Shown here one piece after another: positions 26,901 to 36,664 of a stretch of DNA of 64,000 nucleotides; positions within the stretch are counted from its first letter, which is position 1, and every line of letters begins with the position of its first letter. Below the pieces are notes generated by a model that saw only the letters and a list, made by a program, of their open reading frames with translations, had not been told where the DNA came from and did not search any database. This DNA comes from Chitinophaga caeni. Lineage in GTDB: Bacteria > Bacteroidota > Bacteroidia > Chitinophagales > Chitinophagaceae. The position numbers and the translations under genes are program-made. Location of the stretch: contig NZ_CP023777.1 in NCBI RefSeq assembly GCF_002557795.1, positions 2,923,001 to 2,987,000 of the forward strand, written 5' to 3'.

Positions 26901-29900
26901 TCCGGCTGGAAGTAATTCCGCATTTGTAACTATGGAGGTAAAGGAAGATGGTATTAATGAAGCGACCGAGAACTTGAAATTCTTATTGTCGGCCGCCGGA
27001 TTTGATTTTGCTGGCAATGTTGATGCCACGGATCATGTGCTCATCGCGATAGAAAATGTAAATCCTATGATCGTTCTGTCTATTGATAAATTATCAATGA
27101 TGGAAGATGATGCTCCGGCTACGGTTACGGCGCAGTTACCTAGCGGCATCGCGGCAGGACAGGATATAGTGATAGATCTTTCAGCGGGAAGTGGATCTAC
27201 TGTAGCGAGCGGGGATTATTCTTTTGGTGCAAGCTCTATTACAATTCCTTCTGGTCAAAATAGTGCGACCATATCTTTAAGCGCCCTTTTAGATGATATA
27301 ATTGAAGATGATGAAACTTTAAATATAGCTGGTACGAACGCTAGCGGTTACACGATTACTGGTACAGCGTTAACAATCAGCGACAAGACGGGTACGATCG
27401 CCGCTAACCGGGCATTGAGCTTAACGGCTTCCCCGTCCAGCATAGCGGAAGGTGGTAGCAGCGCGTTCACGGTAAGTTTACCGGCCGGTATCACTAGCAG
27501 CAGCGATATCACGGTGGCGTTATCGAGCGGAACGAACACTTCAGCGGGTCTTTCGGCCAGCGAGTACAGCTTCCCAAGCAGCATCACGATCGCTGCGGGT
27601 AGCAACGGTGCTACCTTCACGGTAACTGCCAGTGCAGACGATAATATTTTAGAACCCGCCGAGGACCTGGAGATCCTCGCGGAAGCGACAGTTGGCGGCA
27701 GCAGTGAGAGCACGGCGTCCACGTTGAGCATCACGGATGCTACGGGTACTATCCCGGCGAACAAGGTGATCACGCTGGGCAGTTCCAGTGCAACCATTTC
27801 CGAAGGGGGAGCGGCTGCCACGCTAACGGCGAGCCTGCCAAGTGGCATCACCTCGGCCACCGATATCACGGTAACCTTGGTTGATAACGGCAGCAGTGCC
27901 CTGGGAGCGGATTTCAGCGGCGGTATGCCAACCAGTATCACGATCCCGGCAGGCAGCAACAGCGGCAGCGCGACGATCGCCGCGGTTGCAGACAACAGCG
28001 TGGAAGGGGACGAGAGCTTGAAGTTGACCGGCAGCTCAAGCGGCTTCACGATCAGCGGTAGTATAGATATGACGGTAACCGATGAAGCGGTCAGCGGCAA
28101 TATCACGATAAGTGCAAGCCCTTCCAGCATAGCTGAAGGGGAGTCAGCCACGTTCAAGGTGAGCTTACCGGTCGGCGTCACTGCTGGAACGGACATGGAG
28201 ATATCCTTATCTAAAGGCGGGGCTTCCACTGCGGGCTCTTCCGACCACGGGACTATCCCATCGAGCGTGACGATCTTAGCCGGGGATAACAGCGCGACTT
28301 TCACGGTGCCTGCCACGGAAGACGGTATCATAGAAAGTAACGAAACACTGGCAATAAACGGCACTAACGCCAACGGTTACACGGTTGTTGGCACGACGGT
28401 AACGATCTCCGATAAAACGGGTACGATCGCCGCGAACCGGGCATTGAGCTTAACGGCTTCCCCGTCCAGCATAGCGGAAGGTGGTAGCAGCGCGTTCACG
28501 GTAAGCTTACCGACCGGTATCACTAGCAGTAGCGATATCACGGTGGCGTTATCAAGCGGAACGAACACTTCAGCGGGTCTTTCGGCCAGCGAGTACAGCT
28601 TCCCAAGCAGCGTAACGATAGCGGTAGGTAGTAACAGCGCGACGTTCACGGTAACTGCCAGTGCAGACGATAATATTTTAGAACCCGCCGAGGACCTTGA
28701 AATCCTCGCGGAAGCGACAGTTGGCAGCAACAACGAGAGCGCGGCATCCACGTTGAGCATCACGGATGCGACGGGTACTATCCCGGCGAACAAGGTGATC
28801 ACGCTGGGTAGCTCCGGTTCATCACTAGCTGAAGGTGGCAGCGTGAGCTTAACAGCGAGCCTGCCAAGTGGTATCACCTCGGCCACCGCTATCACGGTAA
28901 CCTTGGTTGATAACGGCAGCAGTGCCCTGGGAGCGGATTTCAGCGGCGGTATCCTAACCAGCATCACGATCCCGGCAGGTAGCAACAGCGGCAGCGCGAC
29001 GATCGCCGCGGTTGCAGACAACAGCGTGGAAGGGGACGAGAGCTTGAAGTTGAGCGGCAGCTCAAGTGGCTTCACGATCAGTGGCAACATCGATATCACG
29101 ATCACGGATGAAGTAGTAGCTGGTAACATCTTAATTACCGCTTCACCATCCACGGTAATAGAAGGAGGCTCGACAACTGTTAAAGTGAGTTTACCGGCAG
29201 GATATAGCGCTGGTAAACAGATTATAATCGATCTCTCTAAGGATGGAGCTTCAACGGCTTCAGGAGCAGATCATTTAGCTATTCCGGGTGATATAATGAT
29301 AGCGGAAGGGGATTCAGAAGCCACCTTTATAATTAACTCATTAGAAGATGACATTATAGAGTCAGACGAAACCTTAGTAATAAAAGGTACTAATTCTGAT
29401 GGTTTCTCAGTAACAGGTACGACAGTAACAATCAGCGACAAGACGGGTACGATCGCCGCTAACCGGGCATTGAGCTTAACGGCTTCCCCGTCCAGCATAG
29501 CGGAAGGTGGTAGCAGCGCGTTCACGGTAAGTTTACCGGCCGGTATCACTAGCAGTAGCGATATAGTAGTGGCGTTATCGAGCGGAACGAACACTTCAGC
29601 GGGTCTTTCGGCCAGCGAGTACAGCTTCCCGGCAAGCGTGACAATCGCTGCGGGTAGCAACAGTGCTACCTTCACGGTAACTGCCAGTGCCGACGATAAT
29701 ATTTTAGAACCCGCCGAGGACCTGGAGATCCTCGCGGAAGCGACAGTTGGCGGCAGCAGTGAGAGCACGGCGTCCACGTTGAGCATCACGGATGCGACGG
29801 GTACTATCCCGGCGAACAAGGTGATCACGCTGGGCAGTTCCAGTGCAACCATTTCCGAAGGGGGAGCGGCTGCCACGCTAACGGCGAGCCTGCCAAGTGG

Positions 29901-32900
29901 CATCACCTCGGCCACCGATATCACGGTAACCTTGGTTGATAACGGCAGCAGTGCCCTGGGAGCGGATTTCAGCGGCGGTATGCCAACCAGTATCACGATC
30001 CCGGCAGGCAGCAACAGCGGCAGCACGACGATCGCCGCGGTTGCAGACAACAGCGTGGAAGGGGACGAGAGCTTGAAATTGAGCGGCAGCTCAAGTGGCT
30101 TCACGATCAGCGGTAGTATAGATATGACGGTAACCGATGAAGCGGTCAGCGGTGACATCAGCATTACTTCCAGCCCAACTATAATTGCGGAAGGAGAGTC
30201 AGCCACGTTCACTGTGAGCTTACCGGCTGGCGTCACTGCTGGAACGGACATGTTGGTGAACCTATCGAAGGGCGGCACGTCTACTGCCAGTTCAGCGGAT
30301 CACGGTTCCCTCCCCGCGAGCGTGACGATCAGCGCGGGGAACAACAGCGCGACGTTCACGGTGCCTGCCACGGAAGACGGTATCATAGAAAGTAACGAAA
30401 CACTGGTAATAAACGGCACTAACGCCAACGGTTACACGGTAATCGGCACGACGGTAACGATCTCCGATAAAACGGGTACGATCGCCGCGAACCGCGCATT
30501 GAGTTTATCGGCCTCCCCGTCCAGCATAGCGGAAGGTGGCAGCAGCGCGTTCACGGTAAGTTTACCGGCCGGTATCACTAGCAGTAGCGATATAGTGGTG
30601 GCGTTATCGAGCGGTGCGGGTACTTCAGCGGGTCTTTCGGCCAGCGAGTACAGCTTCCCGGCGAGCGTGACAATCGCTGCGGGTAGCAACAGTGCTACCT
30701 TCACGGTAACTGCCAGTGCAGACGATAATATTTTAGAACCCGCCGAGGACCTGGAGATCCTCGCGGAAGCGACAGTTGGCGGCAGCAGCGAGAGCACGGC
30801 GTCCACGTTGAGCATCACGGATGCTACGGGTACTATCCCGGAGAACAAGGAGATCACCCTGGGCAGTTCCAGTGCAACCATTTCCGAAGGGGGAGCGGCT
30901 GCCACGCTAATGGCGAGCCTGCCAAGTGGCATCACCTCGGCCACCGATATCACGGTAACCTTGGTTGATAACGGTAGCAGTGCCCTGGGAGCGGATTTCA
31001 GCGGCGGTATGCCAACCAGCATCACGATCCCGGCAGGTAGCAACAGCGGCAGCACGACGATCGCCGCGGTTGCAGACAACAGCGTGGAAGGGGACGAGAG
31101 CTTGAAATTGACCGGCAGTTCAATTGGCTTCACGATCAGCGGAAGCATAGATATGACGGTAACCGATGAAGCGGTCAGCGGTGACATCAGCATTACTTCC
31201 AGCCCAACTATTATTGCGGAAGGGGAGTCAGCCACGTTCACGGTGAGCTTACCGGTCGGCGTCACCGCTGGAACGGACATGTTGGTGAACCTATCGAAGG
31301 GCGGCACGTCTACGGCCAGTTCAGCGGATCACGGTTCCCTCCCCGCGAGCGTGACGATCTTAGCCGGGGATAACAGCGCGACATTCACGGTGTCTGCCAC
31401 GGAAGACGGTATCATAGAAAGTAACGAAACACTGGTAATAAACGGTACTAACGCCAACGGTTACACGGTAATCGGCACGACGGTAACGATCTCCGATAAA
31501 ACGGGTACGATCGCCGCGAACCGGGCATTGAGCTTAACGGCTTCCCCGTCCAGCATAGCGGAAGGTGGCAGCAGCGCGTTCACGGTAAGTTTACCGGCCG
31601 GTATCACCAGCAGTAGCGATATAGTGGTGGCGTTGTCGAGCGGAACGAACACCTCCGCGGGTCTTTCGGCCGGCGAGTACAGCTTCCCGGCGAGCGTGAC
31701 AATCGCTGCGGGTAGCAACAGCGCGGTCTTCACGGTAACTGCCAGTGCAGACGATAATATTTTAGAACCTGCCGAGGACCTGGAGATCCTCGCGGAAGCG
31801 ACAGTTGGCGGCAGCAGCGAGAGCACGGCGTCCACGTTGAGCATCACGGATGCTACGGGTACTATCCCGGAGAACAAGGAGATCACGCTGGGCAGTTCCA
31901 GTGCAACCATTTCCGAAGGGGGAGCGGCTGCCACGCTAACGGCGAGCCTGCCAAGTGGCATCACCTCGGCCACCGATATCACGGTAACCTTGGTTGATAA
32001 CGGCAGCAGTGCCCTGGGAGCGGATTTCAGCGGCGGTATGCCAACCAGCATCACGATCCCGGCAGGCAGCAACAGCGGCAGCGCGACGATCGCGGCGGTT
32101 GCAGACAACAGCGTGGAAGGGGACGAGAGCTTGAAGTTGACCGGCAGCTCAAGTGGCTTCACGATCAGCGGTAGTATAGATATGACGGTAACCGATGAAG
32201 CGGTCAGCGGCAATATCACGATGAGTGCAAGCCCTTCCAGCATAGCGGAAGGAGAGTCGGCCACATTCAAGGTGAGTTTACCGGGCGGTCTAATCGCCGG
32301 AACAGACATGGAAATATCCTTATCTAAAGGCGGGGCTTCCACTGCGGGCTCTTCCGACCACGGGACTATCCCATCGAGCGTGACGATCTTAGCCGGGGAT
32401 AACAGCGCCACATTCACGGTGCCTGCCACGGAAGACGGTATCATAGAAAGCAACGAAACACTGGAAATAAACGGCACTAACGCCAACGGTTACACGGTAA
32501 TCGGAACGACGGTAACGATCTCCGATAAAACGGGTACGATCGCCGCGAACCGTGCATTGAGCTTAACGGCTTCCCCGTCCAGCATAGCGGAAGGTGGTAG
32601 CAGCGCGTTCACGGTAAGTTTACCGGCCGGTATCACTAGCAGTAGCGATATCACGGTGGCGTTGTCGAGTGGTGCTGGTACTTCAGCGGGTCTTTCGGCC
32701 AGCGAGTACAGCATCTCGGCGAGCGTGACAATCGCTGCGGGTAGCAACAGTGCTATCTTCACGGTCACTGCCAGTGCAGACGATAATATTTTAGAACCCG
32801 CCGAGGACCTGGAGATCCTCGCGGAAGCGATAGTTGGCGGCAGCAGCGAGAGCACGGCGTCCACGTTGAGCATCACGGATGCGACGGGTACTATCCCGGC

Positions 32901-35900
32901 GAACAAGGTGATCACGCTGGGCAGTTCCAGTGCAACCATTTCCGAGGGGGGAGCGGCTGCCACGCTAACGGCGAGCCTGCCAAGTGGCATCACCTCGGCC
33001 ACCGCTATCACGGTAACCTTGGTTGATAACGGCAGCAGTGCCCTGGGAGCGGATTTCAGCGGCGGTATGCCAATCAGTATCACGATCCCGGCAGGTAGCA
33101 ACAGCGGCAGCGCGACGATCGCCGCGGTTGCAGACAACAGCGTGGAAGGGGACGAGAGCTTGAAGTTGACCGGAAGCTCAAGTGGCTTCACGATCAGCGG
33201 TAGTATAGATATGACGGTAACCGATGAAGCGGTCAGCGGCAATATCACGATAAGTGCAAGCCCTTCCAGCATAGCTGAAGGGGAGTCAGCCACGTTCAAG
33301 GTGAGCTTACCGATCGGCGTCACTGCTGGAACAGACATGGAGATATCCTTATCTAAAGGCAGGGCTTCCACTGCGGGCTCTTCCGACCACGGGACTATCC
33401 CATCGAGCGTGACGATCTTAGCCGGGGATAACAGCGCGACATTCACGGTGTCTGCCACGGAAGACGGTATCATAGAAAGTAACGAAACACTGGTAATAAA
33501 CGGAACTAACGCCAACGGATACACGGTAATTGGCACGACGGTAACGATCTCCGATAAAACGGGTACGATTGCCGCGAACCGGGCATTGAGTTTATCGGCT
33601 TCCCCGTCCAGCATAGCGGAAGGTGGTAGCAGCGCGTTCACGGTAAGTTTACCGGCCGGTATCACTAGCAGTAGCGATATAGTGGTGGCGTTATCGAGCG
33701 GTGCGGGTACTTCAGCGGGTCTTTCGGCCAGCGAGTACAGCTTCCCGGCTAGCGTGACAATTGCTGCGGGTAGCAACAGCGCTACCTTCACGGTAACTGC
33801 CAGTGCAGACGATAATATTTTAGAACCCGCCGAGGACCTTGAAATACTCGCGGAAGCAACAGTTGGCGGCAGCAGCGAGAGCACGGCGTCCACGTTGAGC
33901 ATCACGGATGCGACGGGTACTATCCCGGCGAACAAGGAGATCACGCTGGGCAGTTCCAGTGCAACCATTTCCGAAGGGGGAGCGGCTGCCACGCTAACGG
34001 CGAGCCTGCCAAGTGGTATCACCTCGGCCACCGCTATCACGGTAACCTTGGTCGATAACGGCAGCAGTGCCCTGGGAGCGGATTTCAGCGGCGGTATCCC
34101 AGCCAGTATCACGATCCCGGCAGGTAGCAACAGCGGCAGCGTGAGCATAGAAGTAATAGCAGACAACAGTATTGAAGGTGATGAAACATTGAAATTGAGC
34201 GGCAGCTCAAGCGGCTTCACGATCAGCGGTAGTATAGATATGACGGTAACCGATGAAGCGGTCAGCGGCAATATCACGATAAGTGCAAGCCCTTCCAGCA
34301 TAGCTGAAGGAGCATCGGCAACGTTCTCGGTGAGCTTACCGGGCGGTCTAATCGCCGGAACAGACATGGAGATATCCTTATCTAAAGGCGGGGCTTCCAC
34401 TGCGGGCTCTTCCGACCACGGGACTATCCCATCGAGCGTGACGATCTTAGCCGGGGATAACAGCGCGACATTCACGGTGCCTGCCACGGAAGACGGTATC
34501 ATAGAAAGTAACGAAACACTGGTAATAAACGGCACTAACGCCAACGGTTACACGGTAATCGGCACGACGGTAACGATCTCCGATAAAACGGGTACGATCG
34601 CCGCGAACCGCGCATTGAGTTTATCGGCTTCCCCGTCCAGCATAGCGGAAGGAGGTAGCAGCACGGTCACGGTGAGCTTACCGGCCGGTATCACAAGCAG
34701 CAGCGATATCACGGTGGCGTTATCGAGCGGAACGAACACCTCCGCGGATCTTTCTCCCGGCGAGTACAGCTTCCCAAGCAGCGTAACGATAGCGGCAGGT
34801 AGTAACAGCGCTAACTTCACGGTGACAGCAAGTCCTGATGATGGGGTTTTAGAACCTACGAAACACTTGGAAATCAATGCAGAAAGCAATATTGCTGGAA
34901 ATTTATCAAGTACACAAACTGTGCTCGAAATTATTGATCATACCAGTACTATTCCTTCAAATGCTGTAATTAATATAACAAGTCCAAGTACTGTAACAGA
35001 GGGCAACAGTGTAATAATCACGGCTAGTTTACCAAGCGGAATAACTAGTGAGGCGCCGGTAACGGTCTTATTAACAGATAATGGCAGCACGACTATAGAT
35101 GCAGACTTTACAGGAGGTATCCCTTCCAGCATTACCATTCCTGCAAATCAAAACAGCGCTTCAATTTCACTTGATGTTATAGCTGATAACCTGGTTGAAT
35201 CTACTGAGAAATTGATTCTCGGGGCAAGTGCGGCTGGATTCAACATAGTAGGAAATGTCAATATAGATGTTATAGATGCGGATGGAACCGGGTTGGTAAT
35301 TGCTATGACCACTAGTAACAATTCAATTACCGAAGGCGATCCAACACAGCAGATTGTATTCTCCCTCCCTCAAGGTATTGCACCGGACCATGACATAGTG
35401 ATTGATCTTACCATTGATGCTGGTTCAACTGCAAGTACCAATGATTATAGTACGTTACCATTGCAAGTAACTATTCCGGCAGGTAGTAATTCGGCTAGCG
35501 TTCCATTCGAGGCATTAGCTGATAATATCTTGGAACATAAGGAAATACTTGTCCTTTCGGCTAGTTCGGCAAGTGGTTACGCGGTAAATGGTTTGAGCCT
35601 GGAGATAATAGATAAAACTTCGCAAGTGGAGCAGAACATGCATTTAAACTTTAGCCCTGCAAATGCTACGATAGATGAAGGAGGCTCCATTGCCTTACAA
35701 GTGAAGTTGCCAGGTAATATTGTAGCAGCTTACCCGCTGGTCGTAAATATTGCGATGGATGCAAGTTCAACTGCTGCGCCTAGCGACATTGCCACAATTC
35801 CTACAACAATCATGATTCCGGCTGGTCAGAATATTAGCGAGGCATTTAGTGTGAATGCATATATGGATAATATTATCGGCAACTCGAAAACTTTGAAATT

Positions 35901-36627
35901 GAACGGTTCTTTGACAGGTTTCACATTTAACCAGGCCATCATTCAAATAAAAGATGCTACGGCCAATAATAGCGGAAATAAAAATATATCTGTCCACGTA
36001 GATTCTTCAAAGATCCATGAAGGGAGCAGTACAAAGGTTACTTATAGCTTGGCTCCGGGTATTACTTCGGTGAACCCGATTGTTATCAAGGTGCTGGTAG
36101 ATGGTACCTCCACTGTTGATGCTATGGATTACAACGGAATCCCGCTCGAGTTAACTATTCCAGCGGGGGCCAGCGAAGTAACATTTGATTTGAATATCCA
36201 GGAAGATGGGCTGCCGGAGCAAGATGAAACGATCATCTTGGGAGGGCAAGCCACCGGCTTCACATTCTCCAGGAGCAATACCCTTACTATTGTAGGAGAT
36301 ATACTTCCCGGCGGTAACGAGATTCATATCGATGTTCCGAAAGCGATCTCTCCAAATAATGACGGGGTTGGAAATGATTATATGAAGATTAACAATATCG
36401 AATCATATCCGAAGAATGAAGTCGTGATTGTCAACCGTTGGGGAGGCGTAGTTTTCAAAGCTTACGGCTACAACAACCAAAGCGTGAGGTTTGATGGTAA
36501 GTCTAATAACGGTGGAGGAGATGGTAGGCAGGTAACGGACGGTAGCTATTTCTATATAATAAATGTGTGGGATTCAACAGGCAAGCATAAAAGGTTCTCA
36601 GGATATATTGTAATTAAAAGAGGTTGA
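23953..36627 (+). CDS. Giant Calx-beta repeat adhesin with T9SS type B sorting domain
   Basis: A 4224-residue secreted surface protein. A signal peptide (hydrophobic core AIAVWMLLSLLLGSVGAA, cleavage near ASAQ) leads into a unique N-terminal domain of about 400 residues. About 32 Calx-beta-like domains of roughly 114 residues follow. Each has an early EG motif, SLPxGI, an ITIPAGSNSA strand and a D-x3-E-x2-E-x-L segment typical of calcium-binding Calx-beta folds. Residues of about 1146-3546 are seven copies of a three-domain, 343-residue unit. The last 100 residues (VPKAISPNNDGVGND, VVIVNRWGGVVF, GSYFYIINVW) are the gliding-motility-associated C-terminal domain used by T9SS substrates for attachment to the cell surface. 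A PorP/SprF gene follows 37 bases later, the usual partner. The likely role is adhesion or gliding; the ligand is unknown. Confidence 0.92.
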   Translation: MFVLSYPLKKQVKPARTSLRAWAIAVWMLLSLLLGSVGAASAQDIIINPDGGNGPGDGLSIKITDTNLVVKRNGTWEIPGVQSSYLDNGIRPYIIFEKRLSASGAPVAHFLKNRLKSSVAGDGSVGAPWQVMLTDTLNNFDGKTYTVNTTLSYIAGDNYFFLDYVILASPGSESYYVHLYHSERVAMGGSDCAYGQAAKFDSWDDYQGINVDLPDIVRVYRPVGECSATSFDGHIYRTKGGFTSFYASSPDERNEKITPGYRLKSVYNESLYPDAEKGISVHKAIEFNGNLVGSNYEAKTKRILIGYGADTAFHGLSYEDPLVADNSTGLTVGLTATTASDAEGDDSHVITGLQLHLSTGILGSPQLVKILVTPTPSDGVTASDYEYLGDLWIPAGIYSSETDIDLSNIIIKGNTSLQSNRGMQLELQTFSPLITLDAAHTTATYTILDDDNGKLTFEPSDTILREGNSMTMKVMLNGGIAPSPITVTITKDDLTTDAEDGDYTMPAAFPMTVTIPTGSSEASFTIQANADNILEPTHEQLSLVATATITGLTKTAAANIQIEDVTKENPANMVITLESASLYEGDGYYLNAALPAGITSEEPITISIDWDQLNSTADLSDFDNALPTEIIIPADAENNNGTYFMSVSFDSYLEEQEMFKITGTAVNFTVNPTEITINDWYLDPGFLPVYVNVTGDHNALIDEGTGTATFVLTLDGGLIAGSDFDLEIGRVASSAAGASDYTISTYPVILHKGESQVTVTISAATDTEVEANERLDFTFTGSTFSSYDAPFGVTIVDKTTTGSNFDITLTPDLTSITEGGSTTVWLSLDSGTPATEDLTFNLTVGTGTDPGLNAAAYSFPASVTIPTGATSISFQLTASADNGVLDLNRDLVIHAEGDVYGNSSTAESTVTITDITGINPANTIITISADANVSEGNTTQLMASLPPGITASYDITVNLTQVMDAPSADASDFVNPVPTSIVIPAGSNSAFVTMEVKEDGINEATENLKFLLSAAGFDFAGNVDATDHVLIAIENVNPMIVLSIDKLSMMEDDAPATVTAQLPSGIAAGQDIVIDLSAGSGSTVASGDYSFGASSITIPSGQNSATISLSALLDDIIEDDETLNIAGTNASGYTITGTALTISDKTGTIAANRALSLTASPSSIAEGGSSAFTVSLPAGITSSSDITVALSSGTNTSAGLSASEYSFPSSITIAAGSNGATFTVTASADDNILEPAEDLEILAEATVGGSSESTASTLSITDATGTIPANKVITLGSSSATISEGGAAATLTASLPSGITSATDITVTLVDNGSSALGADFSGGMPTSITIPAGSNSGSATIAAVADNSVEGDESLKLTGSSSGFTISGSIDMTVTDEAVSGNITISASPSSIAEGESATFKVSLPVGVTAGTDMEISLSKGGASTAGSSDHGTIPSSVTILAGDNSATFTVPATEDGIIESNETLAINGTNANGYTVVGTTVTISDKTGTIAANRALSLTASPSSIAEGGSSAFTVSLPTGITSSSDITVALSSGTNTSAGLSASEYSFPSSVTIAVGSNSATFTVTASADDNILEPAEDLEILAEATVGSNNESAASTLSITDATGTIPANKVITLGSSGSSLAEGGSVSLTASLPSGITSATAITVTLVDNGSSALGADFSGGILTSITIPAGSNSGSATIAAVADNSVEGDESLKLSGSSSGFTISGNIDITITDEVVAGNILITASPSTVIEGGSTTVKVSLPAGYSAGKQIIIDLSKDGASTASGADHLAIPGDIMIAEGDSEATFIINSLEDDIIESDETLVIKGTNSDGFSVTGTTVTISDKTGTIAANRALSLTASPSSIAEGGSSAFTVSLPAGITSSSDIVVALSSGTNTSAGLSASEYSFPASVTIAAGSNSATFTVTASADDNILEPAEDLEILAEATVGGSSESTASTLSITDATGTIPANKVITLGSSSATISEGGAAATLTASLPSGITSATDITVTLVDNGSSALGADFSGGMPTSITIPAGSNSGSTTIAAVADNSVEGDESLKLSGSSSGFTISGSIDMTVTDEAVSGDISITSSPTIIAEGESATFTVSLPAGVTAGTDMLVNLSKGGTSTASSADHGSLPASVTISAGNNSATFTVPATEDGIIESNETLVINGTNANGYTVIGTTVTISDKTGTIAANRALSLSASPSSIAEGGSSAFTVSLPAGITSSSDIVVALSSGAGTSAGLSASEYSFPASVTIAAGSNSATFTVTASADDNILEPAEDLEILAEATVGGSSESTASTLSITDATGTIPENKEITLGSSSATISEGGAAATLMASLPSGITSATDITVTLVDNGSSALGADFSGGMPTSITIPAGSNSGSTTIAAVADNSVEGDESLKLTGSSIGFTISGSIDMTVTDEAVSGDISITSSPTIIAEGESATFTVSLPVGVTAGTDMLVNLSKGGTSTASSADHGSLPASVTILAGDNSATFTVSATEDGIIESNETLVINGTNANGYTVIGTTVTISDKTGTIAANRALSLTASPSSIAEGGSSAFTVSLPAGITSSSDIVVALSSGTNTSAGLSAGEYSFPASVTIAAGSNSAVFTVTASADDNILEPAEDLEILAEATVGGSSESTASTLSITDATGTIPENKEITLGSSSATISEGGAAATLTASLPSGITSATDITVTLVDNGSSALGADFSGGMPTSITIPAGSNSGSATIAAVADNSVEGDESLKLTGSSSGFTISGSIDMTVTDEAVSGNITMSASPSSIAEGESATFKVSLPGGLIAGTDMEISLSKGGASTAGSSDHGTIPSSVTILAGDNSATFTVPATEDGIIESNETLEINGTNANGYTVIGTTVTISDKTGTIAANRALSLTASPSSIAEGGSSAFTVSLPAGITSSSDITVALSSGAGTSAGLSASEYSISASVTIAAGSNSAIFTVTASADDNILEPAEDLEILAEAIVGGSSESTASTLSITDATGTIPANKVITLGSSSATISEGGAAATLTASLPSGITSATAITVTLVDNGSSALGADFSGGMPISITIPAGSNSGSATIAAVADNSVEGDESLKLTGSSSGFTISGSIDMTVTDEAVSGNITISASPSSIAEGESATFKVSLPIGVTAGTDMEISLSKGRASTAGSSDHGTIPSSVTILAGDNSATFTVSATEDGIIESNETLVINGTNANGYTVIGTTVTISDKTGTIAANRALSLSASPSSIAEGGSSAFTVSLPAGITSSSDIVVALSSGAGTSAGLSASEYSFPASVTIAAGSNSATFTVTASADDNILEPAEDLEILAEATVGGSSESTASTLSITDATGTIPANKEITLGSSSATISEGGAAATLTASLPSGITSATAITVTLVDNGSSALGADFSGGIPASITIPAGSNSGSVSIEVIADNSIEGDETLKLSGSSSGFTISGSIDMTVTDEAVSGNITISASPSSIAEGASATFSVSLPGGLIAGTDMEISLSKGGASTAGSSDHGTIPSSVTILAGDNSATFTVPATEDGIIESNETLVINGTNANGYTVIGTTVTISDKTGTIAANRALSLSASPSSIAEGGSSTVTVSLPAGITSSSDITVALSSGTNTSADLSPGEYSFPSSVTIAAGSNSANFTVTASPDDGVLEPTKHLEINAESNIAGNLSSTQTVLEIIDHTSTIPSNAVINITSPSTVTEGNSVIITASLPSGITSEAPVTVLLTDNGSTTIDADFTGGIPSSITIPANQNSASISLDVIADNLVESTEKLILGASAAGFNIVGNVNIDVIDADGTGLVIAMTTSNNSITEGDPTQQIVFSLPQGIAPDHDIVIDLTIDAGSTASTNDYSTLPLQVTIPAGSNSASVPFEALADNILEHKEILVLSASSASGYAVNGLSLEIIDKTSQVEQNMHLNFSPANATIDEGGSIALQVKLPGNIVAAYPLVVNIAMDASSTAAPSDIATIPTTIMIPAGQNISEAFSVNAYMDNIIGNSKTLKLNGSLTGFTFNQAIIQIKDATANNSGNKNISVHVDSSKIHEGSSTKVTYSLAPGITSVNPIVIKVLVDGTSTVDAMDYNGIPLELTIPAGASEVTFDLNIQEDGLPEQDETIILGGQATGFTFSRSNTLTIVGDILPGGNEIHIDVPKAISPNNDGVGNDYMKINNIESYPKNEVVIVNRWGGVVFKAYGYNNQSVRFDGKSNNGGGDGRQVTDGSYFYIINVWDSTGKHKRFSGYIVIKRG
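27388..34850 (+). repeat. Higher-order 1029-bp repeat within the adhesin gene
   Basis: The marker ACGGGTACGATYGCC recurs at 27388, 28417, 29443, 30472, 31501, 32530, 33559 and 34588. All intervals are 1029 bases except one of 1026. Each unit encodes three domain types in order, A (ALSLxASPSSIAEGGSS), B (ITLGSSSATISEGGAAA) and C (ITISASPSSIAEGESAT). Copies differ by few substitutions over long stretches. The unit starting at 28417 carries a strongly diverged C domain. An eighth A domain ends the array near 34850. Confidence 0.95.
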
Positions 36628-36664
36628 TGAAATGTATTCACTTAATGATAATCATGTTTAATCT

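Noticed and set aside
27348..34889. Long open frames on the minus strand opposite the adhesin repeats, up to 684 codons
   Set aside because: They repeat with the same 1029-bp period and result from codon bias of the sense strand (no TTA/CTA/TCA codons in that phase). They lack signals and resemble no protein family.
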